Below, piece by piece: positions 51,007-59,995 of a stretch of DNA of 64,000 bases. Under the pieces are notes generated by a model. That model was not told the DNA's origin. It ran no database searches and saw only the letters and a list, made by a program, of their open reading frames with translations. This stretch comes from Serratia fonticola (GTDB lineage: Bacteria; Pseudomonadota; Gammaproteobacteria; Enterobacterales; Enterobacteriaceae). Position 1 is the stretch's first letter; each line of letters begins with the position of its first letter. A program made the position numbers and the translations under genes. The stretch is taken from assembly GCF_006715025.1 (NCBI RefSeq), contig NZ_VFMK01000001.1, positions 3,224,001-3,288,000 on the forward strand, read 5' to 3'.

Positions 51007-52590
51007 ATGCCAGCGTCTAAAAAACAAAAAATTACGCTTTGGGAGTTTTTCCAGAGCTTGGGCAAGACATTTATGTTGCCCGTCGCACTACTTTCGTTCT
51101 GCGGTATCATGCTGGGTATCGGCAGCTCGTTAAGCAGCCGTGATGTCATTACTCTGATGCCGTTTATCGGCCACCCGGCCTTCCAGTTATTGTTCACCTG
51201 GATGAGCAAGATCGGCTCCTTTGCCTTCAGTTTCCTGCCGGTCATGTTCGCCATTGCCATTCCGCTGGGTATGGCGCGTGAAAACAAAGGCGTCGCTGCC
51301 TTCTCCGGTTTTGTTGGTTTTGCCGTGCTGAATCTGGCCACCAACTTCTACCTGACAACCACCGGTGTACTGCCCACCGACGATCCGCTGATCCTGAAAG
51401 CCAACAACATCCAAAACATTCTGGGTATTCAGTCCATCGATACCGGGATCCTTGGTGCGGTGATCGTCGGTATCATCGTTTACCTGCTGCATGAGCGTTT
51501 TAATACTATCCGCCTGCCGGATGCCCTGGCATTTTTCGGCGGCACGCGCTTCGTACCGATTGTGACCACCGTGGTGTTGGGCCTGTGTGGCCTGGTGATC
51601 CCGCTGATCTGGCCTTGGTTTGCCGCGGGCATTAACGGCCTGGGGCGTATGATTAATGGCGCGGGCATATTTGGGCCGATGATTTTTGGCTCAGGCGAGC
51701 GTCTGCTGTTGCCGTTCGGCCTGCACCATATTCTGGTGGCGTTGATCCGCTTTACCGAAGCGGGCGGTACGCTGGATGTCTGTGGCCGCGAAGTAAGCGG
51801 TGCGCTGACAATTTTCCAGGCACAGCTCTCTTGCCCAACCACGCACGGCTTTGCTGAAAGCGCGACCCGCTTCCTGTCTCAGGGCAAAATGCCCGCCTTC
51901 CTCGGCGGCCTGCCAGGCGCGGCGTTGGCCATGTATCACTGTGCCAAACCTGAGAATCGTCATAAGATCAAAGGACTGCTGATTTCCGGGGTGGTTGCCT
52001 GTGTGGTCGGCGGCACCACGGAGCCGATCGAGTTCCTGTTCCTGTTTGTCGCTCCGTTCCTGTATCTGATCCACGCAATTCTGACCGGTCTGGGATTCAC
52101 CGTGATGGCGCTGCTGGGTGTCACTATCGGTAACACCGATGGCAACATCATCGACTTCGTGGTGTTTGGTATCCTGCACGGTACGGCAACCAAGTGGTAT
52201 CTGGTTCCTGTCGTAGCGGCTATCTGGTTCGCCGTTTACTACGCTATCTTCCGCTTCTCCATCCAGCGCTTTAACATTAAAACGCCGGGGCGCGAAAATG
52301 AAACGGCCGCCACGCAGACCGCCTCCGTGGGTAGCGTAGGTAAATCCGGCTATAACGTGCCTGCTATCCTGGCAGCACTGGGTGGTAAAGAGAACATTGT
52401 CTCGCTGGATAACTGTATTACTCGTCTGCGTATGTCGGTTAACGATATGAGCAAAGTGGACGACGCGGTGCTGAAAGCCAACCGTGCGATCGGTGTGGTT
52501 CATCTCAACGACCATAACCTGCAAGTTGTCATCGGCCCGCAGGTACAATCGGTAAAAGATGAATTAGAATCATTGATGACTAGCGCATAA
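51007..52590 (+). CDS. malX: PTS maltose/glucose-type EIICB permease MalX
   Basis: 527 residues. Inner-membrane PTS permease with an EIIC domain (about 10-420; GERLLLPFGLHHILVALIRFTEAGG and GGTTEPIEFLFLFVAPFLY are typical EIIC-glc family blocks, the GTTEPIEF motif binding sugar) and a C-terminal EIIB domain with the phospho-Cys in LDNCITRLRMSV (near 475). It resembles E. coli MalX, which carries glucose and maltose; the true substrate is unclear. Co-transcribed with malY and repressed by MalI. Confidence 0.94.
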   Translation: MPASKKQKITLWEFFQSLGKTFMLPVALLSFCGIMLGIGSSLSSRDVITLMPFIGHPAFQLLFTWMSKIGSFAFSFLPVMFAIAIPLGMARENKGVAAFSGFVGFAVLNLATNFYLTTTGVLPTDDPLILKANNIQNILGIQSIDTGILGAVIVGIIVYLLHERFNTIRLPDALAFFGGTRFVPIVTTVVLGLCGLVIPLIWPWFAAGINGLGRMINGAGIFGPMIFGSGERLLLPFGLHHILVALIRFTEAGGTLDVCGREVSGALTIFQAQLSCPTTHGFAESATRFLSQGKMPAFLGGLPGAALAMYHCAKPENRHKIKGLLISGVVACVVGGTTEPIEFLFLFVAPFLYLIHAILTGLGFTVMALLGVTIGNTDGNIIDFVVFGILHGTATKWYLVPVVAAIWFAVYYAIFRFSIQRFNIKTPGRENETAATQTASVGSVGKSGYNVPAILAALGGKENIVSLDNCITRLRMSVNDMSKVDDAVLKANRAIGVVHLNDHNLQVVIGPQVQSVKDELESLMTSA

Positions 52591-52601
52591 CATTTCCCCC
52601 C

Positions 52602-52621
52602 GGGCGCAGTCTGCTGCGCCC
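52602..52621 (+). terminator. Intercistronic hairpin between malX and malY
   Basis: GGGCGCAG-TCTG-CTGCGCCC, a perfect eight-pair stem 12 nt after malX and 16 nt before malY. No T tract, so it may stabilise the upstream mRNA or attenuate rather than terminate. Confidence 0.6.
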
Positions 52622-52637
52622 TTGCCCGGAGTTTCTC

Positions 52638-53819
52638 ATGTTTGATTTTTCCACCCCGGTCGACCGTCACGGGACCTGGTGTACCCAATGGGACTACATT
52701 GCCGACCGGTTTGGCACCGCAGACCTGCTGCCTTTCACTATTTCTGATATGGATTTCGCCACCGCCCCCTGCATTCTCGAGGCACTGCAACAGCGCCTGC
52801 AGCACGGTGTCTTGGGCTACAGCCGTTGGCAGCATGAAGATTTTCTTGGCGCGGTACGGCACTGGTACCAACAGCGGTTTAATGCCCCTGTAGACACCTC
52901 AATGGCGGTATATGGCCCTTCGGTGATTTACATGGTGGCGCAGTTAATCCGTATCTGGTCCGCGCCGGGTGAGTTCGTGGTCACTCATACGCCCGCCTAT
53001 GATGCGTTCTATAAGGTGATCCTGGGTAATCAGCGCCAGTTATTACCTTGCCCACTGCATAAGGTGAATAACGATTGGCAGTGTGATATGGCCCACCTGG
53101 AAGCCCTGTTGGCCCGGCCACAAACCAAGATCCTGTTGCTGTGCAGCCCGCAAAACCCCACCGGTAAAGTGTGGAGCCCGCAGGAATTGGAACAGATGGC
53201 CGAGCTTTGCGAGCGTCACGATGTGAAAGTGATCAGCGATGAGATCCATATGGATATGATTTGGGGGGAACATCGCCATACGCCTTGGAGCCAGGTAGCC
53301 ACAACGCCTTGGGCACTGCTGACATCGGGTTCTAAAACCTTCAACATCCCCGCGCTCACCGGTGCCTATGGGTTTATCAGCGATAACGGCACGCGTGAAA
53401 GTTACACCCAAGCGCTGAAAAGCCGCGACGGACTCTCTTCACCTGCCGTGCTGGCCGTTGCTGCCCACATCGCGGCCTATCGCCACGGGGAACCTTGGCT
53501 GGATGCCCTGCGCGACTATCTGCAGGACAATCTGACCTATGTCGCGGAACGACTGCATCAGGCATTTCCACAGCTCAATTGGCAGCCTCCGCAAGCAACC
53601 TACCTGGCATGGATCGATTTGCGCCCGTTAGGAATTGATGACCACCAATTGCAGCAGGTACTGATAGAACGCGAAAAAGTGGCCATTATGCCAGGGTTTA
53701 CCTACGGCGAAGAAGGCCGCGGTTTTCTGCGCCTGAACGTCGGGTGCCCACGCAGCAAAGTGGAGGCCGGAATGGATAAGCTGATTGCTGGCCTGGAATT
53801 TGTGCTGAACGAGCAATGA
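52638..53819 (+). CDS. malY: PLP-dependent cystathionine beta-lyase / regulator MalY
   Basis: 393 residues, aminotransferase fold type I. The PLP Lys is K233 in SGSKTFNIPAL, the same number as in E. coli MalY; SDMDFATAP, CSPQNPTGKVW and SDEIHMDMIW are the cofactor-site motifs. MalY has beta-cystathionase activity and, in E. coli, binds MalT and keeps it inactive. Second gene of the malXY operon. Confidence 0.95.
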   Translation: MFDFSTPVDRHGTWCTQWDYIADRFGTADLLPFTISDMDFATAPCILEALQQRLQHGVLGYSRWQHEDFLGAVRHWYQQRFNAPVDTSMAVYGPSVIYMVAQLIRIWSAPGEFVVTHTPAYDAFYKVILGNQRQLLPCPLHKVNNDWQCDMAHLEALLARPQTKILLLCSPQNPTGKVWSPQELEQMAELCERHDVKVISDEIHMDMIWGEHRHTPWSQVATTPWALLTSGSKTFNIPALTGAYGFISDNGTRESYTQALKSRDGLSSPAVLAVAAHIAAYRHGEPWLDALRDYLQDNLTYVAERLHQAFPQLNWQPPQATYLAWIDLRPLGIDDHQLQQVLIEREKVAIMPGFTYGEEGRGFLRLNVGCPRSKVEAGMDKLIAGLEFVLNEQ

Positions 53820-53827
53820 GTTATTTC

Positions 53828-53851
53828 AAGGGCGCGGGATACTGCGCCCTT
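53828..53851 (+). terminator. Terminator of the malXY operon
   Basis: AAGGGCGC-GGGATACT-GCGCCCTT, perfect eight-pair stem, followed by GCTTTG. It starts 8 nt after the malY stop. Confidence 0.65.
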
Positions 53852-54182
53852 GCTTTGTCAGCGAATAACAACGGCTATTTCACTGAGCTGATTGTAGATA
53901 GGCAGCCCCAATTGGGTCGCCAGCATCACATCATTATCTGCCCATCATTGCTGAAGGCAATACCGATGACGCCCCGATCGCCCCCTTGCGGCAGGCTGGC
54001 GTTAACCTACTGAAAGCCTGACGCGGAACATTCATCATCCCCGCATTCACACCCAAACAGGGGCCAACCACGCTAACAAATGTGACCATTATCACTTTTT
54101 TATGTAACGTGATGGCTATTTTCATCCATTTGTTTTTATACTGATATGCACTTTACCTAAACGACAATAATGAGTGCATATC
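53852..54182 (-). other. Gap between malY and add, with a degenerate coding trace
   Basis: On the minus strand, in two frames, GVIGIAFSNDGQIMM (ending in a stop) and VMLATQLGLPIYNQLSEIAV plus VIR and a stop could be joined by one frameshift. The joined text looks protein-like, but I cannot name a family. It may be a gene remnant. The AT-rich last 120 bp should contain the add promoter. Confidence 0.3.
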
Positions 54183-55181
54183 ATGATTGACCCCCGCTTG
54201 CCGCTTACCGATATTCACCGCCATCTGGATGGTAACATCCGTGCGCAAACCATTCTTGATCTTGGTCGCCAGTTTAATCTGTCTCTCCCTGCCAACGAGT
54301 TGGCCGCCCTGCGCCCACATGTGCAAATTACCCATTCCGAACCTGACCTGGTCAGCTTCCTGCAGAAGCTGGATTGGGGCGTAGCGGTACTCGGGGATCT
54401 GGATGCTTGTCGCCGTGTCGCTTACGAAAACGTGGAGGATGCCGCTAATGCAGGATTGCACTACGCTGAGCTGCGCTTCTCCCCTTACTACATGGCGATG
54501 AAACACCAATTGCCGGTAGCTGGCGTGGTGGAGGCGGTGATCGATGGTATCCGCGCAGGCTGCCGCGATCGGGATATTGATGTCCGCCTGATAGGTATCA
54601 TGAGCCGCACCTTCGGTGAAGAGGCCTGTCTGCAAGAGTTGAACGGTTTACTGGCCCACCGCGATAGCATTACCGCGCTGGATCTGGCCGGTGATGAACT
54701 GGGGTTCCCCGGTAGCCTGTTCCTCAGTCACTTCAATCGCGCCCGCGATGCGGGCTTGCGTATCACGGTGCACGCAGGTGAAGCGGCGGGCCCTGAAAGC
54801 ATCTGGCAGGCTATCCGTGAATTGGGGGCAGAGCGTATCGGCCATGGCGTTAAGGCGGTGGACGATCCGGCACTGATGGATTTCCTGGCGGAACACGCGA
54901 TCGGCATTGAATCCTGCCTGACGTCGAATATTCAGACCAGCACGGTGCCTTCATTAGCGCAACACCCATTGGCCACCTTCCTGCGCCATGGCGTGTTGGC
55001 CTCGATCAATACTGACGATCCGGCCGTTCAGGGTATTGAGATTGAACACGAATACTGCGTCGCTGCACCACAAGCCGGGCTGACGGCGCAAGAGATCCGC
55101 ACCGCACAGGAAAACGGCCTGAAAATGGCATTCCTGAGCGAACAGGAAAAGCAGGCACTGCGTGAAAAAGTGCTGGGTTAA
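54183..55181 (+). CDS. add: Adenosine deaminase Add
   Basis: 332 residues from the ATG at 54183; a GTG at 54174 would add three residues. Deaminates adenosine and deoxyadenosine to (deoxy)inosine. Zinc and catalytic residues: LTDIHRHLDGNIR (His pair near 12-14), VHAGEAAGPESIWQA (His and Glu near 197-200), RIGHGV (His near 221) and SINTDDPAVQG (Asp pair near 278-279). The text is close to E. coli Add throughout. In E. coli add also follows malXY. Confidence 0.96.
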   Translation: MIDPRLPLTDIHRHLDGNIRAQTILDLGRQFNLSLPANELAALRPHVQITHSEPDLVSFLQKLDWGVAVLGDLDACRRVAYENVEDAANAGLHYAELRFSPYYMAMKHQLPVAGVVEAVIDGIRAGCRDRDIDVRLIGIMSRTFGEEACLQELNGLLAHRDSITALDLAGDELGFPGSLFLSHFNRARDAGLRITVHAGEAAGPESIWQAIRELGAERIGHGVKAVDDPALMDFLAEHAIGIESCLTSNIQTSTVPSLAQHPLATFLRHGVLASINTDDPAVQGIEIEHEYCVAAPQAGLTAQEIRTAQENGLKMAFLSEQEKQALREKVLG

Positions 55182-55193
55182 TCACTGCCTCAC

Positions 55194-55221
55194 GGGCTCG
55201 ACGGCGTCTGCCGCCGAGCCC
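55194..55221. terminator. Hairpin between convergent add and NIPSNAP gene
   Basis: GGGCTCGACGGC pairs with GCCGCCGAGCCC (one A-C mismatch) around GTCT. Confidence 0.6.
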
Positions 55222-55225
55222 CTGG

Positions 55226-55546
55226 TCAAACGTTGTTAATAGCAGGATGATACGGCAGCACCACCCGATGACTTTCCTCGATTAGCGCGACAATCTCGCC
55301 GCGCGGCCCTTCCAGCCAGGCCTGGCTGTGGTAGAAATCCTCCAGCACCTGAGCCATCTCTGCCACCCCATCAAACAAGCGCAGCAGATAGTAGGCATCC
55401 GGATCGTGCAGTGAGATGCCATAATCGAGCACGGTCAATCCAGAAGCCAAATGCAGCGGCACGCTGTGTTGCTGCATGATGTGATGGAAACGTTCACTGC
55501 TACCCGCCTGTAATCGATATTGTAAAATCTCTACGACTCTGCGCAT
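55226..55546 (-). CDS. NIPSNAP-family small protein
   Basis: 106 residues. VEILQYRLQAGSSERFHHIMQQHSVPLHLASGLTVLDYGISLHDPDAYYLLRLFDGV is the ferredoxin-like NIPSNAP fold, found as dimeric alpha-beta barrels. Function unknown; some relatives bind aromatic or phosphorylated ligands. It is 30 nt downstream of the BASS-type transporter gene on the same strand and may be co-transcribed with it. Confidence 0.8.
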   Translation of the reverse strand: MRRVVEILQYRLQAGSSERFHHIMQQHSVPLHLASGLTVLDYGISLHDPDAYYLLRLFDGVAEMAQVLEDFYHSQAWLEGPRGEIVALIEESHRVVLPYHPAINNV

Positions 55547-55576
55547 GCCACCGCCTTGTTTTTAACCATAAAGTCT

Positions 55577-56575
55577 TTATTTGCTGGCGACGGCCGCTTC
55601 CCGTTGCTGTGCGGTCTTACGCGCATAGCGTTGCGCCAGCACCGCACAGACCATCAGCTGTACCTGATGGAAGATCATCAGCGGCAGCACCATCGCCCCC
55701 ACGGCCGCCGCCGGGAACAACACGTTGGCCATGGGAATGCCATTTGCCAGGCTCTTTTTCGAACCGCAGAACACAATGGTGATCTCATCGGCAGTATTGA
55801 AGCCCATCCAGCGTGCCGTATAGGTGTTGACGATCAGTACCACCGTCAACAGCACCAGCGACATCACCAAAATCATCAGTAACGACCAACCGTCTATGGT
55901 GTGCCAAATTCCCTCCACCACTGCGGCACTGAACGCGGTATACACCACCAGCAGGATCGAGGAGCGATCGGTAAGGTTAATCAGTTTGCGATGGCGATCG
56001 ATCCATTTACCGATCAGCGGCCGCGCCAGATGGCCGATGACGAATGGCACCATCAGTTGCAGAATAATCGCCCCGATGGCGTGCAGTACGTCGGTATTTC
56101 CGCCCTGGGTATGCATCAACGCCCCGACCAGCAACGGTGATAAGAACACGCCGAGAATACTGGACGCCGACGCACTGCAAATCGCCGCTGCCACATTGCC
56201 CCCCGCCGCAGAAGTAAACGCGATGGCCGATTGCACCGTTGCTGGCAACGCGCACAGATAGAGAAAGCCCAGGTAGACGGTGGGCGTCAATACGCCAGGA
56301 ACCAGAACGTTCATTGCCAACCCCAGCAACGGGAAGAGCGCAAAGGTGCTCAGAAACACCACCAGATGCAGCCGCCAGTGGCTCATGCCGGCAATGATCG
56401 CCTCGCGGGAAAGCTTGGCACCGTGCATAAAGAACAATAAAGCGATGGCGGCAGTGGTCAGATGCTCAAAAAAGGTTTGCCAAATCCCTTCACAGGGAAA
56501 GAGCGAGGCCAGGCACACGACCACCACCAAAACCAGCAAGAATTTATCGATACGTAAACGCTGCAACCAGGACAT
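55577..56575 (-). CDS. Bile acid:sodium symporter (BASS) family transporter, YfeH-like
   Basis: 332 residues, about ten hydrophobic segments. SBF-like family text: IDKFLLVLVVVVCLASLFP, FFMHGAKLSREAI, LCALPATVQSAIAFTSAAGGNVAAAICSASASSILGVFLSPLLVG (near 108-152), and IVFCGSKKSLANGIPMANVLF (near 270). This is the SBF_like (PF13593-type) branch to which E. coli YfeH belongs. It carries an organic anion with sodium; the substrate is unknown. Confidence 0.88.
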   Translation of the reverse strand: MSWLQRLRIDKFLLVLVVVVCLASLFPCEGIWQTFFEHLTTAAIALLFFMHGAKLSREAIIAGMSHWRLHLVVFLSTFALFPLLGLAMNVLVPGVLTPTVYLGFLYLCALPATVQSAIAFTSAAGGNVAAAICSASASSILGVFLSPLLVGALMHTQGGNTDVLHAIGAIILQLMVPFVIGHLARPLIGKWIDRHRKLINLTDRSSILLVVYTAFSAAVVEGIWHTIDGWSLLMILVMSLVLLTVVLIVNTYTARWMGFNTADEITIVFCGSKKSLANGIPMANVLFPAAAVGAMVLPLMIFHQVQLMVCAVLAQRYARKTAQQREAAVASK

Positions 56576-56649
56576 TGCGCAGAATTCCTTACAATTAAAC
56601 CGTAAAAAAAGGTTCAGTGTAGAAACTGAACCTGAGTCACTTGCGCGCG

Positions 56650-57690
56650 TTATACCACGGGCAGCGCTTTTTGCTGTTTGGCAGACTCAATGCCCAGTTC
56701 GATCATTTCCATCACTTTGATAGCGTCACTGGCCGGGACCGGATTCCCCCCTTCGCCGTTGATCGCATCGCGTATGGCAGCATAGTAGGCAGGATAATTG
56801 CCGGGAAGCGTCAGCAATGGCTTCTCAGCCAGTACACCATCACGTGACAACGTCACTACTCCGTCACGCATATCGTAACCCCAATCGGCCTGTGGCAAAC
56901 GCTCTCCGGCTTTCAGGCGGTCCTCCTGCGGGTCCAGGCCATATTTGATAAAACTGCCCTGGGTGCCATGCACAATATAACGGGCGGTTTCTGCCGCAGC
57001 CAACACTGTGCCATGCAGCACCACACGGCGATGCCCGTAGTTGAGTACGGCATGGAAGTAATCTACCGACTGTGAACCCGGACGCAGTTCAGCCAGGTCG
57101 ACAAACAGCGTTTGTGGCTTGCCAAATAATTGCAATGCCTGGTCGATCAGATGTGGGCCCAGATCGTACCAAATCCCACTACCGGCACCGCCTTGTTCGC
57201 GCCAACGCTGGCGCACTTCCGGGCGGAAGCGATCAAAATGGGATTCAAAATAGACCACCTCTCCGAGAGCTCCCTCTTTAAGCAGCGCTTTCAGCGTCAG
57301 AAAATCGCTGTCCCAGCGACGGTTGTGGAACACCGAAAGCAGTTGCCCGCACTGTTCTGCCTGCTGTTGTAATTGCTGCGCTTGTGACAACGTCACGGTA
57401 AACGGTTTATCCACCACCACATGCTTCCCGGCCGCCATCGCCTGTTGTGCCAACGGAAAATGAGTATCGTTCGGGGTAGGAATAACAATCAGATCAATTG
57501 AGGGATCGTTAAACAAGGCTTGCGGATCGCTCACCACCGTCATGGCGGGCCAATCGGCATGTACCTTACCGGCATCGCTGCTGGAAACGGCGGCCAATTC
57601 CATGCCTGGAGTGCCGACAATCAACGGCGCATGAAACGTCTTACTGGCATAGCCATAGCCTATCAGACCAACACGGATTTTTTCAGTCAT
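56650..57690 (-). CDS. ydgJ: Gfo/Idh/MocA-family oxidoreductase YdgJ
   Basis: 346 residues. N-terminal Rossmann domain with GLIGYGYASKTFHAPL (about 8-23), cofactor/substrate Lys in VVVDKPFTVT (near 94), then the C-terminal Gfo/Idh domain (VFHNRRWDSDFLTLKALL, GSGIWYDLGPHLIDQALQLFG). NAD(P)-dependent dehydrogenase of a sugar or sugar-like compound; E. coli YdgJ, also next to add, has no firm substrate. Start codon has GGAAA upstream. Confidence 0.92.
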   Translation of the reverse strand: MTEKIRVGLIGYGYASKTFHAPLIVGTPGMELAAVSSSDAGKVHADWPAMTVVSDPQALFNDPSIDLIVIPTPNDTHFPLAQQAMAAGKHVVVDKPFTVTLSQAQQLQQQAEQCGQLLSVFHNRRWDSDFLTLKALLKEGALGEVVYFESHFDRFRPEVRQRWREQGGAGSGIWYDLGPHLIDQALQLFGKPQTLFVDLAELRPGSQSVDYFHAVLNYGHRRVVLHGTVLAAAETARYIVHGTQGSFIKYGLDPQEDRLKAGERLPQADWGYDMRDGVVTLSRDGVLAEKPLLTLPGNYPAYYAAIRDAINGEGGNPVPASDAIKVMEMIELGIESAKQQKALPVV

Positions 57691-57756
57691 CTTGTTTCCT
57701 CATACAGGGCGAGAGTCCGAATGAATTTCAGGCAGCCGGGCATAGGCATGCGATAC

Positions 57757-57790
57757 CCAGGAAAGCGGGGGCGAAGAGATTCGCCCCTGG
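57757..57790. repeat. Compound inverted repeat between araC and ydgJ
   Basis: GGGGCGAA-GAGA-TTCGCCCC (57768-57787) is a perfect eight-pair stem with a GAGA tetraloop, enclosed by CCAG...CTGG. No T tract, so termination for araC is possible but not clear. Confidence 0.45.
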
Positions 57791-57873
57791 ATGCTGCAAC
57801 TTGAAACACCTGGAATCGGTATGCAACCGATTTGACACCATGACGCGCGCAGGAACAAGAAGTAAATTTTAGG

Positions 57874-58791
57874 TTAACGGGAAGCCGCGGCCTGCGCTTG
57901 CGTATGGAAATTGCTGGCTGGATAGTTGATCTCCAGGCTACGGCGGCGAAAATCACTCGGGCTGACGCCAACGCGTTTGCGGAACACCCGTGAGAAATAG
58001 AGCTGATCGTCATAGCCGACCACCCGCCCAATGGTGGCGATCGATTCCTGCGTCGTCTGCAATAACAATTTGGCCCGGATCACCCGCTGATCTTCGCGCC
58101 AACGCAAGATATTGATACCCACCTGATCGCGGAAAAGATGCGCCAGACGTGACGGCGAAAGACAAACATGGCGCGCCACCTCTTCAATACGCAACTCCCC
58201 AGCCAGATTACCGGTAATGAACTGGCAGGCCTCCATCACGCGGGGATCCATGATTTTCTGTGGGCTGAGAGGGTCCTCCTCCATTGCGCGCAGCAACAGC
58301 CGCTCCAACAGATTCATGCCAATCTCTTCGGCAAAACGGCGACCGGAGCGCTGGGTCTGTTCAATGTTGGCAAACAGCCGGTCAAACTCCAGTATCAGTT
58401 GATTATTGGGCAGCGTCAGGCGCCCCACCTGATGGGTTTTACTGTGCCACTCCAACCAATCGGCCCAATAGGCACGCGGCCGGAAATAAACCCAGCGATG
58501 ATACCAGCAGTCACTGTCTGGTGAACGGCCATAGTGATGTGCCGCTTTGGGCGGAAACAACAGCAAATCACCAGGATTACAATAAAAGGTCTCTTCACCG
58601 TCAAATACCTTCCCCTGACCTTTAATCGTCAGATTGAGGATATAGCCTTTCATTCCTCCGGGGCGATCGATAAAGAAATCCAGCGGCCCATCCGCCATAA
58701 TGGGCGTCAGCCCGGCAACCAGGTAGGCATTAAAGGTGTAACCCGGCAACAGCGGGTTCAATTGGGGTTCCTGAACCATGCGATGATACAT
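57874..58791 (-). CDS. araC: Arabinose operon regulator AraC
   Basis: 305 residues from the ATG at 58791, with AGGAGG five bases upstream. N-terminal arabinose-binding arm and cupin (LLPGYTFNAYLVAGLTPIMADGPLDFFIDRPGGMKGYILNLTIKGQG), linker, and two HTHs of the AraC family (about 195-285; VARHVCLSPSRLAHLFRDQVGINILRWREDQRV and IATIGRVVGYDDQLYFSRVFRKRVGVSPSDFR). Text is close to E. coli AraC throughout. It is downstream of araH in the same orientation, with 203 bp between, not next to araB as in E. coli. Confidence 0.96.
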   Translation of the reverse strand: MYHRMVQEPQLNPLLPGYTFNAYLVAGLTPIMADGPLDFFIDRPGGMKGYILNLTIKGQGKVFDGEETFYCNPGDLLLFPPKAAHHYGRSPDSDCWYHRWVYFRPRAYWADWLEWHSKTHQVGRLTLPNNQLILEFDRLFANIEQTQRSGRRFAEEIGMNLLERLLLRAMEEDPLSPQKIMDPRVMEACQFITGNLAGELRIEEVARHVCLSPSRLAHLFRDQVGINILRWREDQRVIRAKLLLQTTQESIATIGRVVGYDDQLYFSRVFRKRVGVSPSDFRRRSLEINYPASNFHTQAQAAASR

Positions 58792-58858
58792 CTGGCCTCC
58801 TAAAGTGTCGTGCGTCAGTACCTTTCAATCCGTGCGCCGTGTTTTGAATGGGAACCTT

Positions 58859-58909
58859 GCGGTATTCCCTCTCGCTTATCCTCTTTAGCCTGGAAGAGGG
58901 AACAACCGC
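58859..58909. repeat. Large imperfect inverted repeat between araH and araC
   Basis: GCGGTATTCCCTCT (58859-58872) pairs with AGAGGGAACAACCGC (58895-58909) with one one-base bulge, around a 22-nt loop. No T tract. It may end the araFGH transcript or be a stabilising 3' structure, leaving araC to its own promoter. Confidence 0.5.
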
Positions 58910-58994
58910 TCAGCCAGTTATTCCCCCTTCATGCCAAGTTTATCAATCCGGCAGAATACTGCTCAGCGCACGCTCAAGATTGTGATGGCCAACA

Positions 58995-59978
58995 TCAAGC
59001 CGTGCGCTTCGCTTTCTGTTTGTAGCGGTCAAAAATGACGGCGGCCAGCAAGATCACACCGCGCACCACATATTGCGAAAACGGTGAGATATTCAGCAGG
59101 TTCATGGCGTTTTCCACCGTCCCCAGGATCAGGATCCCGGCGATAACATAGGATATCTTGCCAATGCCCCCTTTGAGCGAAACGCCGCCCAGCACACAGG
59201 CCGAGATCACAATCAGCTCATAACCGATAGAGGTCATTGGCTGGCCGCTGGTCATGCGAGAGGCCAGAATAATGCCCGCGGCGGCAGACACCAACCCGGA
59301 CAGAACAAAGATGATGATCTTGGTGCGCACCACCGGCACACCGGCCAGCCGGGCGGCCTCTTCGTTGCCACCAATAGCCAGCGTGTTACGGCCAAAGGTG
59401 GTTTTATTCAGCAGGAAACCAAACAGGATCAGGCAGGCAATGGTGATCCAGATCGGTGCCGGTAGCCCAAGCCAGTTGGCATAGCCAAGCGTAAAGAAAC
59501 GCTCATCTTCGATCCCCACCGCTTTACCGTCGGAGATAATGTAGGCCAACCCACGGAAAATCTGCATGGTTGCCAGCGTGGTGATTAACGCGTTGATTTT
59601 AAGCCGGGCAATGACAAAACCGTTAATCAGCCCCGAAACAACGCCCAGCAATAACCCGGCGGCCACGCCGATCCACAGGCTTTCGGTCATGTTGATCACC
59701 ACCGCGGTCGTCACCCCCGCACAGGCAATCACCGAGGCGACCGACAGGTCAAAATCACCGGAAGCCAGGCAAAACAGCATACCGCACGCCACCATGCCGG
59801 ACATGGAGATCGCCAGGCCCAAACCTTTCATATTGATAAAACTACCAAAATTCGGCACAAACAACGCGCAGGCGATAAACAGCACCGCAAATACCACCAG
59901 CATGCCGTAGCTGTCCCAGATACGCGCCAGCCCAAGGCTGCCACGGTTTTTCACAGAATTGGTTGTCATGGTCGACAT
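58995..59978 (-). CDS. araH: L-arabinose ABC transporter permease AraH
   Basis: 327 residues from the ATG at 59978, which has AAGGAG six bases upstream; the longer frame to 59993 begins at a GTG inside this ribosome site. Ten or so hydrophobic segments. Text nearly matches E. coli AraH (GMVACGMLFCLASGDFDLSVASVIACAG; GNEEAARLAGVPVVRTKI; ACVLGGVSLKGGIGKISYVIAGI), the last being the coupling-type EAA-like region of sugar permeases. Third gene of araFGH, 17 nt after araG. Confidence 0.96.
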   Translation of the reverse strand: MSTMTTNSVKNRGSLGLARIWDSYGMLVVFAVLFIACALFVPNFGSFINMKGLGLAISMSGMVACGMLFCLASGDFDLSVASVIACAGVTTAVVINMTESLWIGVAAGLLLGVVSGLINGFVIARLKINALITTLATMQIFRGLAYIISDGKAVGIEDERFFTLGYANWLGLPAPIWITIACLILFGFLLNKTTFGRNTLAIGGNEEAARLAGVPVVRTKIIIFVLSGLVSAAAGIILASRMTSGQPMTSIGYELIVISACVLGGVSLKGGIGKISYVIAGILILGTVENAMNLLNISPFSQYVVRGVILLAAVIFDRYKQKAKRTA

Positions 59979-59995
59979 CTCTTTCTCCTTCACAA

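Noticed and set aside
51691..52548. 285-residue open frame on the minus strand inside malX
   Set aside because: Shadow of the EIICB gene; composition typical of a reversed membrane protein gene.
53816..54013. 65-residue frame overlapping the malY stop
   Set aside because: It runs through the malXY terminator and lacks any protein pattern.
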